This document shows, one piece after another, positions 26,909-36,707 of a DNA stretch of 64,000 nucleotides; positions within the stretch are counted from its first letter, which is position 1, and every line of letters starts with the position of its first letter. The stretch is taken from positions 1 through 64,000 of the forward strand of contig JADLBC010000049.1 in NCBI GenBank assembly GCA_020847985.1. Direction: 5' to 3'. The stretch is from Dehalococcoidia bacterium (lineage in GTDB: Bacteria; Chloroflexota; Dehalococcoidia; Tepidiformales; Tepidiformaceae). The position numbers and the translations under genes are program-made. Below the pieces are notes generated by a model. That model worked only from the letters and a program-made list of their open reading frames with translations. It was not told the origin of the DNA and searched no databases.

Positions 26909-28614
26909 TGGCCGGTCCCAACGTACACGGCCGCGGGCACCGATGTGCTCACGGCCGCATTGCGATGCGTATACCACTTCACGTAACGAAGGAAACCGTC
27001 CGGCGCCCTGTGGGCTCGCGCGAACGACCACGCGCCGGACACGCGCACCATCCCCTCCGGCGCGGGCAGGTCGGCCGGCCACACGACGATGGCGGCATCG
27101 GCGGGCGCCCGCGACGCCACCGTGATCTCGCCAGATTCGCGGACTGGCCAGGTGGCGTCCGCTTCGAGCGAGGGATGGATGACGATGGTCCCGCCGCCGG
27201 CCTTCGCCCGGGCGAGCGCGAGGTCGCGCAGTTCGCGGGCCTGCGGCGGCGATACTGGCGACGGGATCGGTTCGGCGCCCGCGCTCAGGGCCACGCCGAA
27301 CGCGCCGGCCAGCACCGGGAAGATCGAGACACCGAGCCCGAGTGCGAGCAGGGCCGGCGCGGCGCGCCGTTCGAGGGCCACCGCCAGCGCAGCGACCCCC
27401 GCTCCGCCAAGCAGGAGTCCGGTCATGACGCGGTCCTGCGCGCCCCCCACGGCGTCCACCTGTCCCCAGTGGACGATGATGGCGATGGCAAACAGCAGGA
27501 ATGCCGCCGCCGCCGGGACGAGGTAACGCGCGAGCCGCCACTCGGCCCGCCACATCGCGCCGAAGGCTCGCACCAGCGCGGGCCCGGCAAGGAGGGCGGC
27601 CGGGAGCGTGACCGCCGCCAACGGGGCAGGGGTATGCTCACCCGCGCTGGAGAGCAGCCAGCTCAGGGCGAAGGCGAACCATCCGAGCAACAGCACCGCG
27701 ACCGGCGGCACGTGCTCACCCTTTCGCGCGGACACGACGATTCCGATAGCCGCGCCAAAGGCCGCCACGAGGAGCGGCGGCGAATAGAGCATCGTGAGTT
27801 CGAAGGCGCTGGAGCTGGCCCATTGCTCTTCGAAGCTGGCCGCGAAGAGATCGATCGCGGGGATTCGCAAGCCATCGAAGCCGAGGCCGAAACGCAGCGA
27901 CGCCGCGAGCACCCCGGCGGCGGCGCCGATCGCGAGCGGGCCCCACTGCGCGGCCGGCGGGCGAGCGCCGCGAGCGAGCGCGAGCGTGGCCCATGCAGCA
28001 ATCAGCGGCAGCGGGATCGGTCCGGCCGTCACAGCCGCGAACGCCGCCGCGGCCACGAGCCACGGCCGCACCGGCCGGTCGCGGGTGACGAGCACGAGGA
28101 GCCAGAGCGCGATCGGGAGGTCGAAGCCCATGGCGCTCGCGGATGCACCGAAGGCGATGGCCGGCGCGTCCAGCGCGACAAGGAGCAGCGAAGCCAGGGC
28201 ACCCGCTTCGCCGAGCTTCGAACGCAGCATCCACACCGCCGCGGGGATGCTCGCACTCGCGATGAAGGCGGCGATGCGCGGCCCGATCTCGGATGCCGAG
28301 ATGTGGAGGATGAGCGTGCTCAGCGCCTGGAACAGGCTGGGGACGAACCGGCCATCCGGCTCCCCGGCGCGCGCCTGCCACGCGCCGCTCAGGTGCAGCC
28401 ACTCCGCCCCCCCGACCGGCGCCTGCCAGGTGGGCCCAAGCCGAAGCGCAAGGAACAATGCGCCGAGCACCGCCCACGCGAGTACGGCGCCGCTGATTTT
28501 GAACGCACCCCGCTTCGAGGACGGTTCGTCCGATTCCAGCACCAGCACGCGCTCCTCGACGTACACGCCGATGATGCGTTCCTCCACGCGGTCGCCTGCG
28601 GGCTCGGTCGTCAT
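26905..28614 (-). CDS. Polytopic membrane protein of unknown function
   Basis: A 569-residue protein with a charged cytoplasmic N-terminus (MTTEPAGDRVEERIIGVYVEER), about 12 predicted helices and a soluble C-terminal part of roughly 120 residues ending in WYTHRNAAVSTSVPAAVYVG. The first outer loop, LGPTWQAPVGGAEWLHLSGAW, lies where GT-C glycosyltransferases have their acidic motif. No clear catalytic aspartates were recognised. ATGA overlaps link it to both neighbours (YYY protein upstream and Agl23-NHL protein downstream), so it is a fixed partner of that pair. Confidence 0.8.
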   Translation of the reverse strand: MTTEPAGDRVEERIIGVYVEERVLVLESDEPSSKRGAFKISGAVLAWAVLGALFLALRLGPTWQAPVGGAEWLHLSGAWQARAGEPDGRFVPSLFQALSTLILHISASEIGPRIAAFIASASIPAAVWMLRSKLGEAGALASLLLVALDAPAIAFGASASAMGFDLPIALWLLVLVTRDRPVRPWLVAAAAFAAVTAGPIPLPLIAAWATLALARGARPPAAQWGPLAIGAAAGVLAASLRFGLGFDGLRIPAIDLFAASFEEQWASSSAFELTMLYSPPLLVAAFGAAIGIVVSARKGEHVPPVAVLLLGWFAFALSWLLSSAGEHTPAPLAAVTLPAALLAGPALVRAFGAMWRAEWRLARYLVPAAAAFLLFAIAIIVHWGQVDAVGGAQDRVMTGLLLGGAGVAALAVALERRAAPALLALGLGVSIFPVLAGAFGVALSAGAEPIPSPVSPPQARELRDLALARAKAGGGTIVIHPSLEADATWPVRESGEITVASRAPADAAIVVWPADLPAPEGMVRVSGAWSFARAHRAPDGFLRYVKWYTHRNAAVSTSVPAAVYVGTGQ

Positions 28615-31094
28615 TCCGTGCGGACCTGCTTGCTCACGGGCACGCGGTACACGGTGACGGATTCGGTGCGGAAGACGGGGTCAAGGACGTCGCCGAAGCG
28701 CGGCATGAGCCCGGCGTAGCGGCTGTTTTCGATGCTGCCCACCACGAGATACTCCGCGCCCGCTTCGCGCATCGAAGGCACGATCGTCCGGGTATCCGCG
28801 GCCAGGTAGATGCCATCGACCAGGTCCTGCCGGTAGGCGAGGTCGCGCGCCGTGGCATCGGTCTGACCGCGCCATTGGACTGCATGGAAGTACCAGCCGA
28901 TGGGCGTCGGCCGCCCCGTGCGCGCGCTGACCCGCGCGGATTCGCTGTAATCGACGCCCGCGTTGGTGATGACCGGGCGGCCGTCCTGGCCGCGGCCCCA
29001 GGTTCGCCCGGACGCTTCGATGACAACATCACCCGGCATGGTCTGGCTCCGCACCCATTGGACCAGAGCGTATTCGCCCGGGTTGCTGCGCGCGACGAAG
29101 GCGAGGCCATTGATCGTCGTCGGCTCCGAGGAGGCTCCGATCCGGTTCGCGGCCGCCGTGAGCGGGTAGACCAGCCCCAGCAGCGCGATCGCCGCCACGG
29201 GGACGGCCGCCCACGCCGCGCGCGCGCGATGCCGCCAGAGCCGGGCCAGGGTCACCGCGAGCGCCACACCGCCGGCGAGCGAGAGCAGCATCCACGCCTG
29301 GTACGTCAGCTTGAACACGGTGTTGAGCCGTGGCTGGCCGCCGAAAAACACATCGCGAATGAGGAAGAGCTCGGCGCCGTAGATGAGGAGGGCGCCCACC
29401 GCACCGAGCGCGGGGATCACGGCCGTTCGGCTGTGCGTTCGAACGAGCACCCCGAAGGCTGCCGTCAGGAGCCAGACCGTGGCGGCATACAGGGCGAGCG
29501 TCGCCCACCCGCCGCTGAGCAGGTGTCGTGCCGCGCTGATGAGGCCGTACGTATCCGTCGTGGCGGGGTCTCGCGCGTCGATACCGGCGCCGAAGTCGCC
29601 ACGCAACGAAGCCAGCAGCATCCACCCGAGCAACGGCAGGAGCGGCGCCCAGAGCGCCAGGAGCAGGGCGTTCTTCGTTTCGGCCGCCGGCGCCCGGCGA
29701 AAGGCCCACGTACACGTCAGCAGCGCCGCCAGCAGCAAGGGGCCGAACTGCAGGAATGCGTGCGCGGGGCCTGTGCCCGCCCCCACGTAGGCATAGAAGC
29801 CCGATGCCTGCGACCGGAAGTCGCGGTACCACGGCGCGTACAGCGCGACCGCGAGCAGCATCACCGGCCAGAGAAAGCCCAGCGTCGCGGGCGCCGCCTG
29901 CATCAGCGGGCCCCGCCGCAGGTTGCGAAGGAAGACGGCCGTCCCGGCCACGGCGGTGAAGGTGAGCAGATCCCACGCGTTCTGGAATGCGAGCGACCCG
30001 AGGATCACCCCCAGCCCGAGCGTCCAGGCAGGCTGCGCCAGGTGCGTCGATGCCCGGAGCAGTGAACGGCCGCGCCAGATACTGGCCGCGAGACCGAGCG
30101 CGAGAATGACCAGAGGCAGCGACATGACATGCGGGTGCAGGTCGCCGAGGAGGAAGCTGAAGAACGGGAACTCGGTGATCGTGTTGGGGATGACACGCGA
30201 CCCGCGCCACCAGAACCAAAACTCCGTGGGGTACCACGCCGTGGTGCGCGGCTCCGTCGGCCCCGTGAAGCAGTTCGTGCGATCCGCCGCGTTCGATGAG
30301 CCATCGGGTGCGGGGCAGGGGATGAGCCATTCGACCCCGAACGCCTCGTACAGCCCGCGATTATACGAGCCATGGGCGGCGGCCACTTCGAACACGGCGC
30401 TGAGCGAACCCACGAAAAGCAGGAAGCCCACCGACGCGGCGGCCGCCACGAACGCCCACCGCCTCAGCCGCGGCCCCAGGGCCCAGCGCGCGACCGCGAA
30501 CGCCACCGAGGCCATCGAGGTCGCCGCCGCCGCGAAGGTGTAGGCCAGGGCGAGGTTATATCCCTCCTCGGGCACGACTCCGGAGGCCTGCGTGAGCAAC
30601 CCGGCCTGGATGTAGCCGAAGTAGTAGTAGCTTGCCCGTTCACCCGCGAGCCACGCATCGGCCGGCGGGTATTCGGGCGAAACGATGCTCGCGTTCAGGT
30701 ACATGAAGTCCATCGGCTGCTCGGTCCCGGCGATATCGGGGACGTACGAGCGGTACGCGACGAACGCGAAGAAGAACAGGGTGAAGGTGCCCGCGGCCAT
30801 GAGCACGCCCGGCCCGGACCGCGAGAGCGTCGCGCGGAAGCGGTGGTCCTGCCCGGCGACCGCGGCGGAGGCGAGCCCAACGAGCGCCATGGCCAGGATC
30901 GCGCCGCCTCGCCCCTGGGGCAGGACGGAACCCGTACGGAGGACGAAGTAGGCGTACCCGGCGAACACGAGCCCGAGCGGAAATGACAGCCCCGCTCCCG
31001 CGTCGGGGAAGCGCCGGAAGAGGACGAACGCAAGCGGGAGCGCGAGCACTCCCATCACCATTGCCGCCGCCCAGAACGCAAGGACGGGGGCCAC
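28611..31094 (-). CDS. Chlor_Arch_YYY-type membrane protein (DUF2298)
   Basis: An 827-residue polytopic protein of about 18 helices. The diagnostic segments are EQPMDFMYLNAS, PPADAWLAGERASYYYFGY (with the YYY motif) and RVIPNTITEFPFFSFLLGDLHPH. This family (TIGR03662/DUF2298) is confined mostly to Chloroflexota and archaea, where it neighbours Agl23-type proteins; it is presumed to be a GT-C-like glycosyltransferase using lipid-linked sugars. The GTG at 31094 lies eight bases behind the ftsY stop. It is the first member of the coupled membrane cluster ending with the FAD oxidoreductase. Confidence 0.92.
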   Translation of the reverse strand: MAPVLAFWAAAMVMGVLALPLAFVLFRRFPDAGAGLSFPLGLVFAGYAYFVLRTGSVLPQGRGGAILAMALVGLASAAVAGQDHRFRATLSRSGPGVLMAAGTFTLFFFAFVAYRSYVPDIAGTEQPMDFMYLNASIVSPEYPPADAWLAGERASYYYFGYIQAGLLTQASGVVPEEGYNLALAYTFAAAATSMASVAFAVARWALGPRLRRWAFVAAAASVGFLLFVGSLSAVFEVAAAHGSYNRGLYEAFGVEWLIPCPAPDGSSNAADRTNCFTGPTEPRTTAWYPTEFWFWWRGSRVIPNTITEFPFFSFLLGDLHPHVMSLPLVILALGLAASIWRGRSLLRASTHLAQPAWTLGLGVILGSLAFQNAWDLLTFTAVAGTAVFLRNLRRGPLMQAAPATLGFLWPVMLLAVALYAPWYRDFRSQASGFYAYVGAGTGPAHAFLQFGPLLLAALLTCTWAFRRAPAAETKNALLLALWAPLLPLLGWMLLASLRGDFGAGIDARDPATTDTYGLISAARHLLSGGWATLALYAATVWLLTAAFGVLVRTHSRTAVIPALGAVGALLIYGAELFLIRDVFFGGQPRLNTVFKLTYQAWMLLSLAGGVALAVTLARLWRHRARAAWAAVPVAAIALLGLVYPLTAAANRIGASSEPTTINGLAFVARSNPGEYALVQWVRSQTMPGDVVIEASGRTWGRGQDGRPVITNAGVDYSESARVSARTGRPTPIGWYFHAVQWRGQTDATARDLAYRQDLVDGIYLAADTRTIVPSMREAGAEYLVVGSIENSRYAGLMPRFGDVLDPVFRTESVTVYRVPVSKQVRTE

Positions 31095-31102
31095 TGGTCA
31101 GG

Positions 31103-32176
31103 TCATCCCAGCAGTGCGTCCACGAAGTCGCGCGCATCGAAGGGTGCGAGGTCGCCCATCTTCTCGCCCGTGCCGATGAACCGCACGGGGATGCCGAGAG
31201 CGTGCGCGATCGCGAAGGCGATGCCGCCCTTCGCCGTCCCATCGAGCTTGGCGAGCACGATACCCGTGACACCCACGGCTTCGGTGAACGTCTTCGCCTG
31301 CGCGAGGCCGTTCTGGCCGGTGGTGGCATCGAGCACCAGCAGCGTCTCGTGCGGCGCATCCGGGTGGTTGCGCTTCACGATGCGGTTGATCTTCTTCAAC
31401 TCCTCCATCAGGTTCGTCTTGGTGTGCAGGCGCCCGGCGGTATCGATGATGACGATGTCGGCGCGCCCGCCTTCCGCCGCCGACAGGGTGTCGAAGACGA
31501 CCGCGCCCGGGTCGGCGCCCGGTTGGTGCGCGATCACGCGCACGCCCACGCGCTCGCCCCAGACCTTGAGCTGGTCGACGGCGGCAGCGCGGAAGGTATC
31601 GGCCGCCCCGAGCAGCACGTTCGCACCATCGCGCGTGAAGGCGTGCGCCATCTTCGCGATGGTCGTCGTCTTGCCGGCGCCGTTCACGCCCACGACCAGC
31701 AGGATAAGCAGCTTCGGCACCGGCGGCCGCGCCCAGGCGGGCGCGTCACGGTGGGGCGCCTCGAGGATGTCAATGAGTTCCTCGCGCAGGATCTCCCGGA
31801 CGCGGGCGGACTGCTTCACGCCCTCGTCCTTCACGCGCGCGCGCACGGCCCCGAGGATCGCCCCGGTCGTGGCGAGGCCCGTGTCCGACGCCACGAGGAT
31901 CTCCTCCAGTTCGTCCCAGAGGTCGTCGTCGAAGTCGGCCCGCTGGAACAGGCCGGTGATGCGGCCGAAGAGTCCGCGCTTCGTACGTTCGACCGCGCGC
32001 TCGGTCTGCTCGTGGACCTCCGCGATCTCCTCCGCCGTGGGCTCATAGGCCGCGAGGTCCTCGGAGACATCCTCGAACGTCTCCGCGCCGGGCTCGGCGA
32101 CCGCGACTGGCGCCGAATCGCCGCCTTCGTCCTCCGGCAGGGCCTCGTCTTCTTTCTTTCTGCGCCAGAACCGCAA
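31103..32176 (-). CDS. ftsY: Signal recognition particle receptor FtsY
   Basis: A 357-residue SRP-receptor GTPase that docks ribosome-SRP complexes at the membrane. It has an acidic, charged A region (1-70), the N domain and the G domain: G1 GVNGAGKTTTIAK (about 163-175), the DTFRAAAVDQL motif, G3 DTAGRLHTK and G4 TKLDGTAKGG-like AKLDGTAKGG. The start is TTG (LRFWRRKKEDE), supported by AAGGAG eight bases upstream. It is in the order rnc, smc, ftsY, the classic arrangement in many Gram-positive-type genomes. Confidence 0.96.
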   Translation of the reverse strand: MRFWRRKKEDEALPEDEGGDSAPVAVAEPGAETFEDVSEDLAAYEPTAEEIAEVHEQTERAVERTKRGLFGRITGLFQRADFDDDLWDELEEILVASDTGLATTGAILGAVRARVKDEGVKQSARVREILREELIDILEAPHRDAPAWARPPVPKLLILLVVGVNGAGKTTTIAKMAHAFTRDGANVLLGAADTFRAAAVDQLKVWGERVGVRVIAHQPGADPGAVVFDTLSAAEGGRADIVIIDTAGRLHTKTNLMEELKKINRIVKRNHPDAPHETLLVLDATTGQNGLAQAKTFTEAVGVTGIVLAKLDGTAKGGIAFAIAHALGIPVRFIGTGEKMGDLAPFDARDFVDALLG

Positions 32177-32231
32177 ACGCGGGCTCCTTCGTGAATATCT
32201 CGTGCGATGGTAGGGCCGGGGTCGCGCTGCG

Positions 32232-35200
32232 TCAGTCGGCGGGCACGTCTGACAGCTTCAGCGATAGCACCTTTGACACGCCGTCGCGGCCCATCGACAC
32301 ACCATAGATAGCGTCGCCGACCTCGACCGTGCGACGGTTATGCGTGACGACGAGGAACTGCGTCTTCTCCGCGAGCTTCTTGAGGGCGGCGGTGAAGCGG
32401 CCCACGTTGGCCTCGTCGAGCGCGGCATCCACTTCGTCCAGCACGACGAACGGCGCCGGGTTCGCCGTGAGGAGCGCGAAGAGCAAGGCCACCGCCGTGA
32501 GCGAGCGCTCGCCGCCCGAGAGCAGGCTGAGCGTCTTGATCCGTTTGCCGGGGGGCTGCGCCTCGATTTCGATGCCGGTGGTGGCGAAGTCCTCGGGGTT
32601 CGTGAGCGTGAGCTGGGCGCTCCCTCCGCCGAAGAACGCCGTGAAGTACTCCGAAAAGGCCGCCCCGACCTTCTCGAAGGTCGTCCCGAAGCGAACGCGG
32701 ATCTCGCCGCTCAGTTCGTCGATCGCGGCGCGCAGCTGCGCCTCAGCCTCGGCCAGGTCGCGCAACTGGCCGGTGAGGAACTCGTGGCGCTCGCGGTTTT
32801 CGCGGTAGTCGTCGGGCGCTTCGGCGTTGATGGGGCCAAGGCGGCGGATCTGGCGGCGGATCTCATCGATGCGCGCCTTCGTGGCCGCGATGTCGATGGC
32901 CGCGCCGCCATGCACGGCGACACCCGGCGCTTCGTCGATGGCGTCCTCGATGCGGATGATCTGGCCGGAACGGTCCGGCGTGAGCCCTTCGCGCTCCATT
33001 TCGGCGCGCAGTCCGGCGATCTGGTCCTCGGCGCGCGCGACCTCGGCTTCGAGGTCGAGGCGGCTGCGATTGAGCGCGAGCAGCGACGTCTGGGCGTCGG
33101 TGAATTCGTCCTGGCGGAGGCGCTCATGCGTCTCAAGCCGCGAGAGTTCGTCGCGGTCCGGCGCGGCATCCTCGGTGAAACGCGCGCGCTCCTCGCGGAT
33201 ACGGGCCAGTTCGGCGTCCAACCGTTCGAGGCGGCTTTCGATGGCCGCGGCCTCCTGCTCCAGCGATGCCGCCTGGGCCCGCCGGGCGATGGCCTGCGCC
33301 GAGATCCGTTCGAGCGCGCGGTCGTGCTGTTCGCGCATCGCCTGGAGCGCGCGCCGTTCGCCCTCGGCGGCCGCCTGTTTCGCGCTTGCCTCGGCCACCG
33401 CCTGGAGGGCGCGCTCGCGTGCCTCCGTGGCCGCGCGCAGCTCGTCCTCCGCGGCCGAGAGGGCCTGCCGCCGCTCCTCGCCGCGCGCGGTGACGCGGTC
33501 CACCGCCTCGCGCGCCTGGAGGATCAGCCGTTCCTTCTGGTCGCGTTCGCGCGCGATGTCGGCACGGCGAGCCTTCACCGCGTCCATCTCGCGGCGATGG
33601 CGATGCAGCTTGCTCCGTTCGCGTTCCATCTCCGCGCGCGCGCCATCGAGGTTGCGGCGGATCGTCTCGTAGCGTTGGTCCGCCTCGCGCGCACGCGTCG
33701 AAATCTGCGTCACGGACTGGCGGGCGGTCTCAATCTGCTGGCGGCTGATGTGCGCCTTCGCGCGGATCGACGCGATCTGCTCGGGCAGCTCGTCCAGCTC
33801 GCGCTGGCGGCTGAACACGCCCTCGTCGGTGCCCGAGGAGCCGCCCGTGATGACGCCCGTGGGCTCGATATACGTACCGTCGAGCGTGACCACCGAGCCC
33901 AGCGCGCGCCGCACCATTCGCAGCCCCGTCTGCACGTCCTCGACGACGATCACGCGGCCGAGGAGGGTATCGATGAGCGGGCGGAAGCGCTGTTCGCAGC
34001 GTACGAGCTTCGCGGCAACTCCGACTACGCCGCGTTCCTTCTGCAGGTTCAGCGGGTAGACGTGCCGGACCGTGTCGAGCGCGAGGAATTGGGCCCGGCC
34101 CGCCCGCCGCCGCGTCAGCCGTTCGATGGCGGCGAGCGCGTGCTCTTCGCTTTCGACGATCACCGCGTGCAGGCGCTGTTCGAGCGCGGCGTTTACGGCG
34201 AGCTCCGTGCCCGCGGGGACGCGGATCTGGCGCGAGAGCAGCCCCACGATGCCCTGGATTTCCGGCGCTTCCCCGAGCGAAGCGCGGTCGACTTCGTCCA
34301 GGAGCGCGTGACCCATGATGAGGACGTTGCGCGTGCCCGAGGCGACGCCGTCGTGCTCGGCCTGCACGCGCTTGAGGGCGTCGAGCCTGCCTTCCAGGTG
34401 GTCCAGTTCGCGCAGGTCCTGGTTCGCGGATGCCTCGTAGGTGCGCACTTCGTCCTGCACGCGCGAAAGGCGCTCGCGCGCCGTATCGGCTTCTGCCCGC
34501 GCCGCTTCGAGGCCGTCCTCGGCATCGAACACGCGGCGGCGAAGGTCGGCGAAGCGCCGCGCATAGCCGATGAGCTCCACGATCACCTGCTTGCGGCGCG
34601 CGGCGGCCTGCTGGTCCTCGCGGTCGAGCTGTTCGATGCGCCGGCCGGCCGCCTCGGCGTCCCGGCTCATCGAACCGGCACGGCGATCTTCCTCGGCGGC
34701 GCCTTCGCGCGCTTCGCGGGCCCGTGCACGCGCGCTGCTGTACGCCCGTTCGGCCTCGTCGAGCCCCGCGCGAGCCGTATCCACGAACGCGCGCGCGGCT
34801 TCCATCTCTTCCTGGATTGCCGTGCCACGGTCGCCGTCGTCGATTTCCGTGGCGGCCAGCGATGCCCGTTCGGCGTCGAGGGTTTCGGCCTCGGTCAGCA
34901 GCTCTTCGCGGCGGCCGGCGATCATCCCGTGCCGCTCGCGGTCGAGCGAGATGTTCTGTTCGGTCGCAGCGAGGCGGGTATCGATTTCGGTGACGCGCGA
35001 ATCGCGCCGCGTGATCGCCTCCCGCCGCTTGCGGATCTCGTCGCCGAGCGCGCGTAGCTGGTCGCGCAACGCCGTCACGCGTTCGGTGGCCCCGGCCTCT
35101 TCGGCCACGCGCTGGTCGAGCTCGGCGCGCGCGCGAATGAGGTGGTTGTGCGCATCACTCCAACGGTGGCCGTAGTAGGCGCGGAGGAGGTCGTTCAGCT

Positions 35201-35861
35201 CCGCCGACAGCCGCCGGTACTCGGCCGCGCGTTCGGCCTGGCGGCTGAGCTGCGAAAGGCGCGGCTCGATTTCGGCGACGATGAGCTGCACCCGCCCGAT
35301 GTTGTCGCGCGTCGCCGCGAGCCGGTCCTGCGCCTCCTTGATGCGCATCCGGAAGCGCTTCACGTCGGCTGCTTCATCGAGGAATGCGCGGCGCTCCTCC
35401 GGGGACATCGAAAGCACCTCATCCACGAGCCCCTGGCCCATGATCGAGTAGCTGTTTTGTCCGACGTCGCCCTTCATCAGCAGGTCGGCGATGTCGCGCA
35501 GGCGGACGCGGCTGCCGTTCAGGAGGTATTCGGATTCGCCGCTGCGGTACGACCGCCGCGCGATCTCCACCTCGGCGAAATCGACCGGGAGCCAGCGTTC
35601 GCTGTTGTCGAGGGTGAGCACGACCTCGGCCATGCCCACGGCCGGGCGTTCGCGCGTGCCGGCGAAGATGACGTCTTCCTGCTTCTTCGCGCGGAGGAGC
35701 CGGGCACTCTGTTCGCCGAGCACCCAGCGGAGGGCGTCAGAGACGTTGCTCTTGCCGGAGCCGTTCGGCCCGACGATCGCGGTGATCCCGGGTCCGTATT
35801 CGAAGGACGTGCGGTTGGCGAAGCTCTTGAAGCCCTGGATCTGCAGCTTCTTCAGATACAT
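32232..35861 (-). CDS. smc: Chromosome segregation protein SMC
   Basis: A 1209-residue SMC ATPase. It has Walker A GPNGSGKS (31-38), long coiled coils on both sides of a hinge (about 500-660, including IQGIVGLLSRQIRVPAGTEL), the signature LSGGE (about 1115) and Walker B VVLDEVDAALD (about 1137-1147). SMC dimers compact and align the newly replicated chromosome together with ScpA and ScpB. The ATG at 35861 is one base beyond the rnc stop, so the two are translationally coupled. Confidence 0.97.
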   Translation of the reverse strand: MYLKKLQIQGFKSFANRTSFEYGPGITAIVGPNGSGKSNVSDALRWVLGEQSARLLRAKKQEDVIFAGTRERPAVGMAEVVLTLDNSERWLPVDFAEVEIARRSYRSGESEYLLNGSRVRLRDIADLLMKGDVGQNSYSIMGQGLVDEVLSMSPEERRAFLDEAADVKRFRMRIKEAQDRLAATRDNIGRVQLIVAEIEPRLSQLSRQAERAAEYRRLSAELNDLLRAYYGHRWSDAHNHLIRARAELDQRVAEEAGATERVTALRDQLRALGDEIRKRREAITRRDSRVTEIDTRLAATEQNISLDRERHGMIAGRREELLTEAETLDAERASLAATEIDDGDRGTAIQEEMEAARAFVDTARAGLDEAERAYSSARARAREAREGAAEEDRRAGSMSRDAEAAGRRIEQLDREDQQAAARRKQVIVELIGYARRFADLRRRVFDAEDGLEAARAEADTARERLSRVQDEVRTYEASANQDLRELDHLEGRLDALKRVQAEHDGVASGTRNVLIMGHALLDEVDRASLGEAPEIQGIVGLLSRQIRVPAGTELAVNAALEQRLHAVIVESEEHALAAIERLTRRRAGRAQFLALDTVRHVYPLNLQKERGVVGVAAKLVRCEQRFRPLIDTLLGRVIVVEDVQTGLRMVRRALGSVVTLDGTYIEPTGVITGGSSGTDEGVFSRQRELDELPEQIASIRAKAHISRQQIETARQSVTQISTRAREADQRYETIRRNLDGARAEMERERSKLHRHRREMDAVKARRADIARERDQKERLILQAREAVDRVTARGEERRQALSAAEDELRAATEARERALQAVAEASAKQAAAEGERRALQAMREQHDRALERISAQAIARRAQAASLEQEAAAIESRLERLDAELARIREERARFTEDAAPDRDELSRLETHERLRQDEFTDAQTSLLALNRSRLDLEAEVARAEDQIAGLRAEMEREGLTPDRSGQIIRIEDAIDEAPGVAVHGGAAIDIAATKARIDEIRRQIRRLGPINAEAPDDYRENRERHEFLTGQLRDLAEAEAQLRAAIDELSGEIRVRFGTTFEKVGAAFSEYFTAFFGGGSAQLTLTNPEDFATTGIEIEAQPPGKRIKTLSLLSGGERSLTAVALLFALLTANPAPFVVLDEVDAALDEANVGRFTAALKKLAEKTQFLVVTHNRRTVEVGDAIYGVSMGRDGVSKVLSLKLSDVPAD

Positions 35862-35862
35862 C

Positions 35863-36573
35863 TCAACCCCCGGCCTCGGCGGTCAGGCGCGCGACGGCTT
35901 CGCCCGCGGCACGTTGCTGTGCCTCGCGCTTGCTCGCGCCCTCGCCCCGCCCGAGGGTTGCGCCGCCGGCCCGGACCTCCACGATGAAGCGGTGATCCGA
36001 ACCTCCCGGCCCTTCGTCTACCGTGACATAGTCAGGGGGTTCATGCCAACGAGCCTGGACCAGGTGTTGCAGTGTGGACTTCGAATCGATGCGCGCGCCG
36101 CGGTGCTGGAGTTCGCGCAGTTCAGGGCCCAGCAGCCGTAGCACGAGCGCACGCGCGCTCCGGGTGCCGAGCCCGAGATAGATCGCGCCGATGACCGCTT
36201 CCAGGCTCCCCGCCAGGTTGCGGTCGCGCGTGCGGCCGCCGGCGGCTTCCTCTCCACGCCCGAGCACCAGGTAGTCCCCGAGGCCAAGGCGGCGTGCGAT
36301 GGACGCGAGCGTGCTCCCGCGCACGAGGTCGGCGCGCATGCGGGTGAGTTCGCCCTCCCCGGCAGCGGGGTAGAGCTCGTACAGCCGGGCGGCCACCACG
36401 AGCCCGAGCAGAGCATCGCCCAGGAACTCGAGCCGCTCATTCGATTCGGCGGTGGAGTCGGCTTCGTTGAGGTAGGAGGCGTGCGTCAGCGCCCGGCGGA
36501 GGAGGTCCTCGGGTGGAGACGTGAGCTTGAGCCGCGCCGCGAGTTCGCCGAGCGCGGGGTCTCCGATCGGCAC
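35863..36573 (-). CDS. rnc: Ribonuclease III
   Basis: A 236-residue RNase III that cuts double-stranded RNA in rRNA and mRNA processing. The signature NERLEFLGDALLGLV (about 44-58) gives the first Glu and Asp of the metal site. The second pair, usually D..E in an ADxxEAxIGAIY motif, reads LAGSLEAVIGAIYLG: the Glu is kept but Gly replaces the Asp. A double-stranded-RNA-binding domain follows (DSKSTLQHLVQARW to REAQQRAAGEAVARL). The start is GTG (VPIGDPALGEL). It heads the rnc-smc-ftsY operon and is divergent from queF. Confidence 0.93.
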   Translation of the reverse strand: MPIGDPALGELAARLKLTSPPEDLLRRALTHASYLNEADSTAESNERLEFLGDALLGLVVAARLYELYPAAGEGELTRMRADLVRGSTLASIARRLGLGDYLVLGRGEEAAGGRTRDRNLAGSLEAVIGAIYLGLGTRSARALVLRLLGPELRELQHRGARIDSKSTLQHLVQARWHEPPDYVTVDEGPGGSDHRFIVEVRAGGATLGRGEGASKREAQQRAAGEAVARLTAEAGG

Positions 36574-36707
36574 GCAGTCCCCCGCAGCTTCCCCGGGGCA
36601 TCGCCATCGAGGAATTGCTAAAGTTGCCTAATGGTATGGGCTTCCCCGTGGCGGGTCAAGGCTCGCGCACGTTGCACGGCACTCGCGCCGGATGGACCCT
36701 AGCTCCC

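Noticed and set aside
26909-27553. N-terminal extension of the Agl23-NHL frame
   Set aside because: The extension lies inside the preceding gene and reads as Arg/Pro/Ala noise; the ATG at 26908 overlaps that gene's stop and precedes the first helix region.
32340-35057. 905-codon open frame antisense to smc
   Set aside because: Composition typical of the mirror of a GC-rich coiled-coil gene; smc itself is intact and unmistakable.
36574-36707. preQ1 riboswitch before queF
   Set aside because: I looked for the preQ1-I and preQ1-II consensus blocks in the 134-base gap and found none.
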